From Pseudomonas fildesensis (GTDB taxonomy: Bacteria; Pseudomonadota; Gammaproteobacteria; Pseudomonadales; Pseudomonadaceae), in assembly GCF_001050345.1 (NCBI RefSeq), contig NZ_LFMW01000012.1:515471-579470 (forward strand): 64,000 bases of DNA, given 5' to 3'. Every line of letters starts with the position of its first letter. The first letter of the stretch is position 1. Under the pieces are notes generated by a model. It was not told the origin of the DNA, did no database searches, and saw only the letters and a program-made list of their open reading frames with translations. The position numbers were made by a program, and so were the translations under genes. This document shows positions 7,537 through 16,912 of this stretch, piece by piece.

Positions 7537-9018
7537 TCAGTTGGTTTTTGCGAGCAGTTGTTTGATCGTCTCGGTGACGCCTTTGTCACGCAGGCTCGCA
7601 TAGCACCGCTCGAACGCTGCCACAAACTCGGGCGAGTTGGGAATAGCTGTACCAAAAATCTCTTCCACCCCCAGCAAGCGTTTGCTGATCAGCGCATCAT
7701 CACTCACCAGCCCCTGGCAGAAATCCGCACGCGGATCGGGGATCTTGTAGCTCACCCCGTTCTCATCCACCCCCTTCAAATACAAGGCCCATGCGGCAAC
7801 CACGAGTGCAGCCCGCTCGGTTTCGCGCCCGTCGGCAATCAACCGATTGATCGTCGGCACGGTGAACTTGGGAAACTTCGACGACCCATCCGAACACACC
7901 CGCTCCAACTGGTCGGCAATCGCCTGGTTGGAAAAGCGGTCCACCAGGGTCTGCTTGTAGTCTGTCAAGTCGATACCCGGCACCGGCGCCAGGTTCGGCG
8001 TGACGTCCTGGTCCATGTACGCACGCATATACGCCACAAACAGCGGATCGTTCATGGTCTCGTGCACAAACCGGTAACCCTTGAGAAAACCCAGGTACGT
8101 CAGGGCCAGGTGGCTGCCATTGAGCAGGCCGATCTTCATCTCTTCATAGGGCGTCACGTCGTCGGTGAACTGCACGCCGACCTTTTCCCACGCCGGGCGA
8201 CCGTTGACGAACTTGTCTTCCAGTACCCACTGCACAAAGGGCTCGCACACCACGGGCCAGGCATCGTCGATGCCATGTTCGTCATGCAATTGCAGGCGGT
8301 GGGCGATGCTGGTCATGGGGGTGATGCGGTCGACCATCGCGTTCGGAAAGCTCACATTGGCCTTGATCCAGTCATGCAGCTCGGCGTTGTGCAGGGCGGC
8401 GAAGGCGAGCAGCGCCTTGCGCGTCACGGCGCCGTTGTGTGGCAAGTTATCGCAGGACATCACGGTGAAGGCCGGGGTGCCGGCGGCACGGCGTTGGGTC
8501 AGCGCGGCGCAGATAAAGCCGAACACGGTTTTCGGTGCAGCAGGGTGTGCCAGGTCGTGCTGGATCTGCGGCAGGTGGGCCATGAACTCGCCGTTGCTGT
8601 CGTCGATGCAGTAGCCGCCCTCGGTGATGGTCAGCGAGACGATACGGATCTGCGGGCTGGCGAGTTTGTCGATCAGCGCCTGGGCGCTGTCTTCGGCCAG
8701 CAGCATGTCGCTGATGGCGCCGATCACGCGCACTTCGGTGTCGTCGGTGTCGCCCAATTCATACAGGGTGAACAGGTAATCCTGGCCTGCCAGGTCGTCG
8801 CGGGCCTTGCGGTCTTCGGCACGCAGGCCAACGCCGCAGATGCTCCAGTCCAGGCCTTCGCCTAAGTTCATCAGCGCATCGGTGTAGTACGCCTGGTGCG
8901 CACGGTGGAAACCGCCGACGCCGATATGCGCGATGCCCTGGGAGGTGCTGGCAATGGCGTAGGCCGGCAGTTTCACTTCGGGCGCCAGCTGGGTGAGGTT
9001 CTGCTTATTCAGTTTCAT
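7537..9018 (-). CDS. mtlD: Mannitol 2-dehydrogenase (polyol-specific long-chain)
   Basis: The 493-aa NAD-dependent enzyme oxidises D-mannitol to fructose, and arabitol and sorbitol to xylulose and fructose. The length equals that of the characterised P. fluorescens enzyme. The catalytic group is visible as KIGLLNGSH, in which Lys, Asn (+5) and His (+8) correspond to the known Lys295/Asn300/His303 triad; MSCDNLPHNG supplies the other Asn. HIGVGGFHRAH near residue 30 is the Rossmann dinucleotide motif. The ATG at 9018 is chosen by homology; it lies 16 bases after mtlK. The frame continues upstream but only as a shadow of mtlK. Confidence 0.95.
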   Translation of the reverse strand: MKLNKQNLTQLAPEVKLPAYAIASTSQGIAHIGVGGFHRAHQAYYTDALMNLGEGLDWSICGVGLRAEDRKARDDLAGQDYLFTLYELGDTDDTEVRVIGAISDMLLAEDSAQALIDKLASPQIRIVSLTITEGGYCIDDSNGEFMAHLPQIQHDLAHPAAPKTVFGFICAALTQRRAAGTPAFTVMSCDNLPHNGAVTRKALLAFAALHNAELHDWIKANVSFPNAMVDRITPMTSIAHRLQLHDEHGIDDAWPVVCEPFVQWVLEDKFVNGRPAWEKVGVQFTDDVTPYEEMKIGLLNGSHLALTYLGFLKGYRFVHETMNDPLFVAYMRAYMDQDVTPNLAPVPGIDLTDYKQTLVDRFSNQAIADQLERVCSDGSSKFPKFTVPTINRLIADGRETERAALVVAAWALYLKGVDENGVSYKIPDPRADFCQGLVSDDALISKRLLGVEEIFGTAIPNSPEFVAAFERCYASLRDKGVTETIKQLLAKTN

Positions 9019-9034
9019 CACAAATCTCGCAAAA

Positions 9035-10138
9035 TCAGGCGGCAGCGCGCAGTGGGCGGGCCACGGCAACGCCATCAGCGTCGAACAGATGGCATTGAGT
9101 CGGGTCCAGGTGCAACTGCAGGGTTTCGCCATATTGGCTGGCCATGTCGCCACGGATACGCAGGGTTAACGGCTCTTTGCTGGCGGTGATGACGTGGCAG
9201 AAGGTGTCGCTGCCCAGGCGCTCGCCGACGTCGGCGGTGACGGTCAGAGTGGCCTGGCCAGGGGCGGCGATTTCCAGGTGCTCCGGACGAATGCCCAGTG
9301 TGACCTCGCCGCCCACGCTCAAGGTCGCGCTGCTCAGGGGCAGGCTGATGCGACCGCCAGCATCCAGTTCGACTTCGCAACCCTGTGCCTCCACGCGAGT
9401 GACCTTGCCTTTGAGGAAGCCCATTTTCGGCGTGCCGAGGAAGCCTGCGACAAACAGATTGGCCGGCTGGTGATACAGCTTCAGCGGCGAGCCGACCTGT
9501 TCCACGCGGCCGCTGTTCAGAACCACCACCTTGTCGGCCAGGGTCATGGCTTCGACCTGGTCGTGGGTCACGTAGATCATGGTCGCTTGCAGCTCTTTAT
9601 GCAGGCGCGACAGTTCCAGGCGCATCTGCACGCGCAGGGCGGCGTCGAGGTTGGACAGCGGCTCATCGAACAGGAAAATCTTCGGGTTGCGCACAATCGC
9701 ACGGCCGATCGCCACGCGCTGTCGCTGGCCACCGGAGAGCTGCTTGGGTTTGCGCTCAAGCAGCGGGCCCAACTCCAGGATGCGGGCCGCTTCGTTGACC
9801 TTGCTCTCGACGATTTTTTTGTCGACACCCGCCAGGTCCAGGGCAAACGACATGTTCTTGCGCACGCTCATGTGCGGGTACAGGGCGTAGGTCTGGAACA
9901 CCATCGCCAGGTCGCGCTTGGCTGGGGTGACTTCGGTGATGTCGCGGCCATCGAGTTCGATGGTGCCTTCGCTGACTTCCTCCAGGCCGGCGATCAGGCG
10001 CAGCAGGGTGGATTTGCCGCAGCCCGACGGGCCGACGAATACCACGAATTCCTTGTCGTTCACTTCAAGGTCAATGCCCTTGATGATGGAGAAACCTTCG
10101 AAGCCTTTTTGCAGATTCTTGATTTTCAGGTTGGCCAT
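9035..10138 (-). CDS. mtlK: Polyol ABC transporter ATP-binding protein
   Basis: This 367-aa ATPase powers the MtlEFG importer. It shows Walker A (GPSGCGKST, about residue 36), the signature LSGGQRQRV, Walker B (IFLFDEPLSNLD), the H-loop in YVTHDQVEAM, and a C-terminal TOBE/OB domain typical of MalK-type (CUT1) ATPases. The ATG at 10138 follows GGAGG; the in-frame GTG at 10153 lies inside that ribosome site and is not the start. Gene order mtlG-mtlK-mtlD supports the substrate. Confidence 0.95.
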   Translation of the reverse strand: MANLKIKNLQKGFEGFSIIKGIDLEVNDKEFVVFVGPSGCGKSTLLRLIAGLEEVSEGTIELDGRDITEVTPAKRDLAMVFQTYALYPHMSVRKNMSFALDLAGVDKKIVESKVNEAARILELGPLLERKPKQLSGGQRQRVAIGRAIVRNPKIFLFDEPLSNLDAALRVQMRLELSRLHKELQATMIYVTHDQVEAMTLADKVVVLNSGRVEQVGSPLKLYHQPANLFVAGFLGTPKMGFLKGKVTRVEAQGCEVELDAGGRISLPLSSATLSVGGEVTLGIRPEHLEIAAPGQATLTVTADVGERLGSDTFCHVITASKEPLTLRIRGDMASQYGETLQLHLDPTQCHLFDADGVAVARPLRAAA

Positions 10139-10176
10139 GGGATGGGCCTCCACTTTGAATTTTTATTAAATGTCGG

Positions 10177-11007
<831 letters not shown>

Positions 11008-11017
11008 GGCGCGGCCC

Positions 11018-11944
11018 TCAAGGCTTGTCAGTCAGGTTTTTGCCGATCATCCGCACCAGGATGATCGCCGCGATATTGGCGATGACCACGGCAATCAAGC
11101 CGCCGGCCGACGCCATGCCCACATCGAACTGCACCAGCGCCTGGTTGTAGATCAGGTAGGCGAGGTTAGTCGAGGCGTAGCCGGGGCCACCGTTGGTGGT
11201 GGTGAAGATTTCGGCGAAGACCGAGAGCAGGAAGATGGTTTCGATCATCACCACCACAGCAATCGGGCGCGCCAGGTGGGGCAGGGTCAGGTGCCAGAAG
11301 ATCGCGATGGCACCGGCACCGTCGAGGCGCGCGGCTTCCTTTTGTTCCTGGTCGAGGGACTGCATGGCGGTCATCAGCAGCAGGATCGCGAAGGGCAGCC
11401 ACTGCCACGACACAATGATGATGATCGACAGCAACGGGTAATGCGCGAGCCAGTCCACGGGCTCGGCGCCGAAGAACTTCCACACGGCGGCGAGAATCCC
11501 CGATACCGGATGGAAAATCAGGTTCTTCCAAATCAGCGCACCGACGGTGGGCATGATGAAGAACGGCGAAATCAACAACACCCGTACCACGCCACGACCG
11601 AAGAACTCACTGGCCTCCAGCAGGGCACTGATCAACACACCGAACACCACGCTGATCAGCAGTACGCTGCCCACCAGCAACAGGGTATTGGTGGCGCCGG
11701 GCAGGAAGCCGGAGTCGGTGACGAAGTAGGCGAAGTTCTCCAGCCCCACGAATTGGTTTTCGCCGGGATAGAGCAGGTTGTAGCGGATCAGCGAAAAGTA
11801 CAGGGTCATGCCCAGCGGCACGATCATCCACAGCAGCAGCATGGCGACCGAAGGGGTGACGAGGAACCAGCCGGGGTTGGCCAGGCGGCTTTTGCGCGGC
11901 GTTTCAGGCGCGGCGGTTTGCACTTTGGCAGTGGTGGTATTCAT
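11018..11944 (-). CDS. mtlF: Polyol ABC transporter permease (MalF-type)
   Basis: The 308-aa protein starts with a polar cytoplasmic tail of about 28 residues and then has six predicted membrane helices and the EAA loop EAARLDGAGAIAIFWHL. It pairs with MtlG to form the membrane pore. The ATG at 11944 fits the start of the N-terminal tail; upstream the frame runs into a REPIN that separates it from mtlE. Confidence 0.93.
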   Translation of the reverse strand: MNTTTAKVQTAAPETPRKSRLANPGWFLVTPSVAMLLLWMIVPLGMTLYFSLIRYNLLYPGENQFVGLENFAYFVTDSGFLPGATNTLLLVGSVLLISVVFGVLISALLEASEFFGRGVVRVLLISPFFIMPTVGALIWKNLIFHPVSGILAAVWKFFGAEPVDWLAHYPLLSIIIIVSWQWLPFAILLLMTAMQSLDQEQKEAARLDGAGAIAIFWHLTLPHLARPIAVVVMIETIFLLSVFAEIFTTTNGGPGYASTNLAYLIYNQALVQFDVGMASAGGLIAVVIANIAAIILVRMIGKNLTDKP

Positions 11945-11978
11945 GATGATCACAGGCTCGTTATGCGGCGAGGTCCTT

Positions 11979-12104
11979 GTGGCGAGGGAGCTTGCTCCCG
12001 TTGGGGTGCGAAGCGCCCCCAAAACCTGTGTAGGCGATTTCTATATTTACGCCGGCAGGTTTACGTGGGCTGCGCCCACGAACGGGAGCAAGCTCCCTCG
12101 CCAC
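11979..12104. repeat. REPIN, family A, between mtlE and mtlF
   Basis: GTGGCGAGGGAGCTTGCTCC and its inverted copy GGAGCAAGCTCCCTCGCCAC bound a spacer that contains a further small hairpin (CGTGGGCTGCGCCCACG). It occupies most of the 178-base gap after the binding-protein gene, a position where REP structures commonly protect the upstream mRNA and lower distal expression. Confidence 0.87.
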
Positions 12105-12122
12105 AATTGAGACATTTACAGA

Positions 12123-13433
12123 CTATTTGGGATAACCGGCCCGCTTCATTTCGCGTTCGGTGGTGGTCTGCGCTTGCTTGAGTGCGTCGTCGACAGACAT
12201 TTGCCCGGTCAGCGCGCCCGAGAAGAACTTGCCGACCTGGGTGCCAATCGCCTGGAACTCAGGAATGGTCACCAACTGGATACCGATATACGGCACCGGC
12301 TTGAGGGTTGGGTTGGTCGGGTCCGCCACTTTCAGCGATTCCAGGGTCACCTTGGCGAACGGCGCGGCTTTCATGTACTCGTCGCTGTAGGTCGACTTGC
12401 GCGTGCCTGGCGGAACGTTGGCAACACCATCGGTCTTGGCGACCAAGGCACCGTATTCCTTGGAGGTCGCCCAACTGGTGAACACCTTGGCAGCGTCCTT
12501 GGCCTTGGAACTGGTCGGGATGGCCAGGGACCAGGAGTACAGCCACGAGGTGCCTTTATCGGTCTTCTCGTGCGGGGCGAAGGTGAAACCGACATGGTCA
12601 GCCACTTTGCTCTGGGTCTTGTCGGTGACAAACGAGCCGGCGACGCTGGCATCCACCCAGATCGCGCACTTGCCGCTGTTGAACAGCGCCAGGTTTTCGT
12701 TGAAGCCGTTGCTGGAAGCACCCGGCGGGCCGGATTTCTTCATATTGTCGACGTAGAAGTTCAGCGCATCCTTCCACTCAGGACCGTTGAATTCCGGCTG
12801 CCACTTCTCGTCGAACCAGCGCGCCCCATAGCCGTTGGCCAGGGTGGTGATCAGCGCCATGTTCTCACCCCAACCGGCTTTGCCACGCAGGCACAGGCCG
12901 TATTGCTCTTTGGTCTTGTCGGTGAGTGTTGTCGCGAATTCGCTGATCTGGGTCCAGGTCGGGTGCTCCGGCATGGTCAGCCCGGCGTCCTTGAACAGGT
13001 CGGTGCGGTAATAAGTGATCGAGCTTTCGGCGTAGAACGGCAGTGCATACAGCGAGCCCTTGACGGACAAACCGTCACGCACGGAAGGGAATACGTCATC
13101 GAGGTCGTAGGAAGCAGGCAGGTCCTTCATTGGCTCCAGCCAGCCCTTGGCGCCCCAGAGTGCGGCTTCGTACATGCCGATGGTCAACACATCGAACTGC
13201 CCGCCTTGGGTGGCGATGTCGGTGGTCAGGCGTTGGCGCAGCACGTTTTCTTCGAGCACCACCCAGTTCAGCTTGATCTCCGGATGCTCGGCCTCGAAGG
13301 TTTTCGAGAGTTTCTGCATGCGGATCATGTCGCTGTTGTTGACGGTGGCAATGGTCAGGGTTTGCGCGCCAAGACTGACGGCGCTGAGGGTCATGCAGGT
13401 GCAGGCAAGCAGAGCTTTTACTGTGAACTTCAT
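12123..13433 (-). CDS. mtlE: Polyol ABC transporter substrate-binding protein
   Basis: The 436-aa precursor has a signal peptide (MKFTVKALLACTCMTLSAVSLGAQ) and the type 1 extracellular solute-binding fold, with the GLCLRGKAGWGEN segment and a Trp-rich ligand cleft. It captures mannitol, sorbitol or arabitol in the periplasm for MtlFGK. The ATG at 13433 follows a GGAG site; the upstream ATG at 13445 lies within that site. It is the first gene of the operon, and its promoter should lie in 13434-13618, where the AraC-type regulator MtlR would act. Confidence 0.93.
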   Translation of the reverse strand: MKFTVKALLACTCMTLSAVSLGAQTLTIATVNNSDMIRMQKLSKTFEAEHPEIKLNWVVLEENVLRQRLTTDIATQGGQFDVLTIGMYEAALWGAKGWLEPMKDLPASYDLDDVFPSVRDGLSVKGSLYALPFYAESSITYYRTDLFKDAGLTMPEHPTWTQISEFATTLTDKTKEQYGLCLRGKAGWGENMALITTLANGYGARWFDEKWQPEFNGPEWKDALNFYVDNMKKSGPPGASSNGFNENLALFNSGKCAIWVDASVAGSFVTDKTQSKVADHVGFTFAPHEKTDKGTSWLYSWSLAIPTSSKAKDAAKVFTSWATSKEYGALVAKTDGVANVPPGTRKSTYSDEYMKAAPFAKVTLESLKVADPTNPTLKPVPYIGIQLVTIPEFQAIGTQVGKFFSGALTGQMSVDDALKQAQTTTEREMKRAGYPK

Positions 13434-13618
13434 CGCGCACTCCATTTCCGCGCCCGGAAGGCTACAGAAGGACAGTTATTGTTGTTGTGTCTTCCTACAA
13501 GGAGTCAGGAAGAGTGTGCGTTGATTACAGCCTTGAAATGGGGTTGTGACAAATCCTTGGGCGCACTTGGACTGATACTTTTTTGCACTCGGTCTCAACG
13601 TGCTGAAGCGGTTAACTT
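13434..13618 (-). promoter_or_regulatory. Upstream region of mtlE (probable mtl promoter/MtlR site)
   Basis: The gap between mtlR and mtlE is about 320 bases. The part next to mtlE is AT-richer than its surroundings and has no ORF of note. Because MtlR is an AraC activator of mtlE in P. fluorescens, its binding site is expected here; I could not define the exact half-sites from sequence alone. The other part is filled by a repeat (13619-13749). Confidence 0.4.
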
Positions 13619-13749
13619 GATCGTTCCCACGCTCTGCGTGGGAATGCATCCCGTGACGCTCTGCGTCACCGTTGCACAGTCTTCAAACCTTGCATGGCGG
13701 GACGCGGAGCGTCCGGAGCGGCATTCCCACGCAGAGCGTAGGAACGATC
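13619..13749. repeat. Inverted-repeat element, family D (GATCGTTCCCACGC type)
   Basis: The left arm GATCGTTCCCACGCTCTGCG continues as TGGGAATGC and contains its own hairpin (CCCACGCTCTGCGTGGG). The right arm GCATTCCCACGCAGAGCGTA continues as GGAACGATC, the inverted copy. Internal GACGCTCTGCGTC and GGACGCGGAGCGTCC hairpins also occur. Related elements lie at 26001-26111 and 37963-38122. Confidence 0.87.
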
Positions 13750-13754
13750 AATCA

Positions 13755-14660
13755 TTAAGCCAGGTTTTGCTCGGTGAGCCTTTGCACCGCCAGGCGTCGG
13801 TAGTGGGACGGCGTCATGCCTTTAAGCTGCTGAAAGCGCCGGTTGAAGTTGGAAATGTTGTTGAAGCCCGATTCAAAACACACGTCTGTGACCGCCTTGT
13901 CACCGTCAGCCAGCAACTCGCAGGACTTGCTGATGCGCAACCGGTTCACAAACTCGATAAACGTGCGTCCCGTCGCCTGTTTGAATACGCGCGAAAAGTA
14001 CGTCGGCTTCATCCCCAGATAGTCCGCCACTTCCTCCAGCGGTAACTCCCGCGCGTAATGCGCGAAAATGTAGTCCACCGCGCGGTTGGTGCGGTCGATG
14101 CTGTGCTCGTCGGCCAGCTGCGGCGTGGTCACGCCGGACAGCAATTGGTAGTCCTCACACGCGCTCAACACTTCCAGCAGGATAAAGAAGTGCCCCAGGC
14201 GCGCCATGCCTTTGGCGTCCTCAATGCGTTGCATCAGGCTCATGGCCTGGGCGATGGTCTTTTTGCAGCGAAACTCGATGCCGTACTGCGCGCGTTCCAG
14301 CAGCGGTGCCAGGGTCTTGAGTTCAGTAAATATCTGGCTGCCGCCCTCGAACAGGTCATCGGTGAAGTTCACCAGCATGTCGCGCTTGGGCACCACTTCG
14401 TCTTCTTCGACCTGGCTGATCCAGTTGTGGGGCAAGTTTGGGCCGGTGAGGAACAGGCTTTCAGGGTAGAAATTGCCGATGTAATCGCCGATAAACACCT
14501 TGCCGGAACTGGCGACGATCAGGTGCAGCTCGTATTCCTTGTGGAAATGCCAGCGCACCAGCGGGCAGGGGAAACCGTGCTGGCGATAGATGATGGACAG
14601 ACCGTTGTGATCGTCCATCAGCTCGTAGGAAGGGTCGGTGATTCGCGTTGCTCGGGTCAT
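13755..14660 (-). CDS. mtlR: AraC-family activator of the polyol operon
   Basis: The 301-aa regulator has an N-terminal cupin sensor domain (WHFHKEYELHLI, GDYIGNFYPESLFLTGPNLPH near residues 38-80) and a C-terminal AraC/XylS domain with two helix-turn-helix units (LPLEEVADYLGMKPTYFSRVF and ITKxCELL-type second half). It lies immediately upstream of mtlE in the same direction, as in P. fluorescens, where MtlR activates mtlE transcription in the presence of polyols. It has its own start region at 14661-14731. Confidence 0.92.
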   Translation of the reverse strand: MTRATRITDPSYELMDDHNGLSIIYRQHGFPCPLVRWHFHKEYELHLIVASSGKVFIGDYIGNFYPESLFLTGPNLPHNWISQVEEDEVVPKRDMLVNFTDDLFEGGSQIFTELKTLAPLLERAQYGIEFRCKKTIAQAMSLMQRIEDAKGMARLGHFFILLEVLSACEDYQLLSGVTTPQLADEHSIDRTNRAVDYIFAHYARELPLEEVADYLGMKPTYFSRVFKQATGRTFIEFVNRLRISKSCELLADGDKAVTDVCFESGFNNISNFNRRFQQLKGMTPSHYRRLAVQRLTEQNLA

Positions 14661-14731
14661 GCTGCCGTCGCTTTATTGTGATTGCGACCTGAATAATGCC
14701 CCCTTGCGCGCGACCCTGTCAGCCTCGGTGT

Positions 14732-16021
14732 TTATACGATGCGGTTTTTTGCCTCGATCCACTGAGACATGTATTGCGTACTTTTATGCGCGTGATGGCG
14801 CAGCATGCTGCCGGTGAAGTTATCCCGGCGATGGGCGGCGAGGCGGTTGCGGCACTGTTCCAGGCATTCCACCAACGCCGGGCCGTGGACGTTCTGGTCG
14901 TAGCGGCGAGCAAGCAACTGGCGGCCGTGTTCCTGGACCTGGGTCCACCGCTTGCGGTCCTGATACAGGGCCACGGCGGCGGCAGCGAGGGCAGGGGCGC
15001 TGTGTTCGATCATCCCCGGCCAGGGCTGTTCATCGCCCATGGCCTCGGCGCCGATGGGCGTAGTGATGCTCGGCGTGCCACACAGCATCGCGTCCACCAG
15101 CTTGCCCTTGATACCCGCGCCGAAGCGCAAGGGTGCCAGGCAGATGCGCGCAGCAGACATCACTTGCAGGGCGTCTTCAGCCCAGTTCATCACATGAAAG
15201 CCCTGGGCCGGGTTGTGCAGCGCAGTAGCCTTGGGCGGCGTGTAGGCGCCATAGATGTGCAACTGGGCGCCGGGCAGTTGCTGGCGGATCAGCGGCCACA
15301 CGCTGTTTTTCATCCAGAGCACCGCATCCCAGTTAGGCGCGTGGCGGAAGTTACCGATGCTGAGGAAGTGCGCGCGGTCTTCAAACGGCGCAAAGGCCTC
15401 GGTCGGCGGTTCCAGCATCAGCGGGCACCCGTGGAGCAGGGCGGCGGGCACCTTGAACTGCTCGGTGAGCATGCGGATTTCCACGTCGGAGATCATCAGG
15501 CTGATGTCGCAGCGGTAAATGGCGGCAATCTCGCGCTTGGCCAAGTCGGTGTCTGCCATCAACTGGAATTCTCCCTCCAGTGCGGGGGCGAACAGGGCGC
15601 CGAAGTCGTCGCCGTCCGGATCGGCCTTGAGGTGGTCCTTAAGGCGCTGGTGACGGGCGTCGCGCAGGCTTTGCAGGTCAGAGGTTTCCAGCACGCGCAG
15701 GGCGTCGGGGCAATGTTTTTCGACGCGCCAGCCGAACTGTTCTTCCATCATGAAACGGTCAAACAGCACAATGTCCGGGGCCAGTTCGCGAATAAAGTCG
15801 TCGAAACTGCTGTTATTGAGCTCGATCGCGCACTCGGCGATGCCCAGTGTCAGCAAGTCAGCCTTGTGCTCGCCAAGCGCGGCCGGGCTGCTGAAGGTGA
15901 TGTTCCAGCCCGCGTCCAGGAAACTCTGCAGAATCTGCATCATGTGCCCGCCGGCGGCCGAGGAGCGGGGTTCTGGCCAGACATAACCAATGACCAAAAC
16001 TTTTGTGGCGGGCTGATTCAT
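14732..16021 (-). CDS. Glycosyltransferase, GT4-like
   Basis: The 429-aa protein has a GT-B layout: an N-terminal Rossmann half (TKVLVIGYVWPEPRSSAAGGHM) and a C-terminal half with FGAGIKGKLVDAMLCGTPSITT, the donor-nucleotide binding loop of GT4-like enzymes. It has no signal peptide or clear membrane helix. The sugar, acceptor and pathway are unknown; no other polysaccharide genes are adjacent. The ATG at 16021 follows AAGGAAAC; the frame is open far upstream, but that portion overlaps the divergent tpx gene antisense and is not likely to be coding. Confidence 0.8.
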   Translation of the reverse strand: MNQPATKVLVIGYVWPEPRSSAAGGHMMQILQSFLDAGWNITFSSPAALGEHKADLLTLGIAECAIELNNSSFDDFIRELAPDIVLFDRFMMEEQFGWRVEKHCPDALRVLETSDLQSLRDARHQRLKDHLKADPDGDDFGALFAPALEGEFQLMADTDLAKREIAAIYRCDISLMISDVEIRMLTEQFKVPAALLHGCPLMLEPPTEAFAPFEDRAHFLSIGNFRHAPNWDAVLWMKNSVWPLIRQQLPGAQLHIYGAYTPPKATALHNPAQGFHVMNWAEDALQVMSAARICLAPLRFGAGIKGKLVDAMLCGTPSITTPIGAEAMGDEQPWPGMIEHSAPALAAAAVALYQDRKRWTQVQEHGRQLLARRYDQNVHGPALVECLEQCRNRLAAHRRDNFTGSMLRHHAHKSTQYMSQWIEAKNRIV

Positions 16022-16180
16022 CAACAACGGTTTCCTTGAAGTGCGGGCGAAAAGCGCGCAATTAAACCACAACCGCATGGCATGACAATTTGTGTCTGGC
16101 GGTAGGTAGCCACGGCACTTTGTGGTTAACTTCGGCCTCTCGAATTCGTTTAACCAAAACCCAGCATAAGGATTCTGTTC

Positions 16181-16681
16181 ATGGCTCAAGTCACCCTTCG
16201 TGGTAACCCTGTCCAGGTTGAAGGCGATCTGCCGAAAGTCGGCACCAAAGCTGAAGACTTCACCCTGACCGCCGGCGATCTGTCGGAAGCAACCCTGGCC
16301 ACCTTCGCCGGCAAGCGCAAAGTGTTGAATATCTTCCCAAGCGTTGATACCCCGACCTGCGCGACTTCGGTTCGCAAGTTCAACGCCCAGGCCAACGATG
16401 TGGAAAACACCGTTGTGCTGTGCATCTCCACTGACCTGCCATTCGCCCAAGCGCGTTTCTGCGGCTCCGAAGGCCTGGAAAACGTTAAAAACCTGTCGGA
16501 CTTCCGCGACGCTGCCTTCGCCGTCGACTACGGTGTTGCGATCGTTGACGGCCCATTGAAAGGCCTGACCGCCCGTGCCGTCGTGGTACTGGATGAAAAC
16601 GACAACGTGCTGCACAGCGAATTGGTATCTGAAATCGGCCAAGAGCCTAACTACGAAGCAGCCCTGGCTGTTTTGAAATAA
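16181..16681 (+). CDS. tpx: Thiol peroxidase (2-Cys peroxiredoxin)
   Basis: The 166-aa enzyme reduces hydroperoxides using thioredoxin. The peroxidatic Cys is in SVDTPTCATSVRKFN near residue 60 and the resolving Cys in ARFCGSEGLENV near residue 94, the atypical 2-Cys arrangement of Tpx. An AAGGA ribosome site precedes the ATG. It is a single-gene unit, divergent from the glycosyltransferase gene, and ends in a clear terminator. Confidence 0.97.
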   Translation: MAQVTLRGNPVQVEGDLPKVGTKAEDFTLTAGDLSEATLATFAGKRKVLNIFPSVDTPTCATSVRKFNAQANDVENTVVLCISTDLPFAQARFCGSEGLENVKNLSDFRDAAFAVDYGVAIVDGPLKGLTARAVVVLDENDNVLHSELVSEIGQEPNYEAALAVLK

Positions 16682-16733
16682 CTGTTTCGGCGCATTACTG
16701 TCGTCTGGCAGTAACACGCGTGATACATGATTG

Positions 16734-16763
16734 CGGCCTGGCCTAGTCCAGGCCGTTTTTATT
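16734..16763 (+). terminator. Rho-independent terminator of tpx
   Basis: CGGCCTGG and CCAGGCCG form an 8-bp stem with a CCTAGT loop followed by TTTTTATTT, 50 bases after the tpx stop. Confidence 0.92.
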
Positions 16764-16912
16764 TACCGGTCAGACGCTTAGCGAAATAGCCTGCGGACTA
16801 AGCTCAAAAGTTAAAAGTTGTAAGCCCAAGGTAAATAGCCGGTAAAGGCGCTTTTCTTAACGCGCCCCAGTGCTTATCTTTCAGCCTCCCAAAGTAGAAG
16901 CTCTCGCCCCCA

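Noticed and set aside
6766..8865. A 699-codon open frame on the plus strand opposite mtlY and mtlD
   Set aside because: It is antisense to two well-supported genes, has no family motifs, a His/Gln/Ala-rich composition typical of reverse frames in GC-rich DNA, and no ribosome site.
16022..16717. N-terminal extension of the glycosyltransferase frame
   Set aside because: The added region runs antisense through tpx, and the ATG at 16021 has a good ribosome site and a normal family start.
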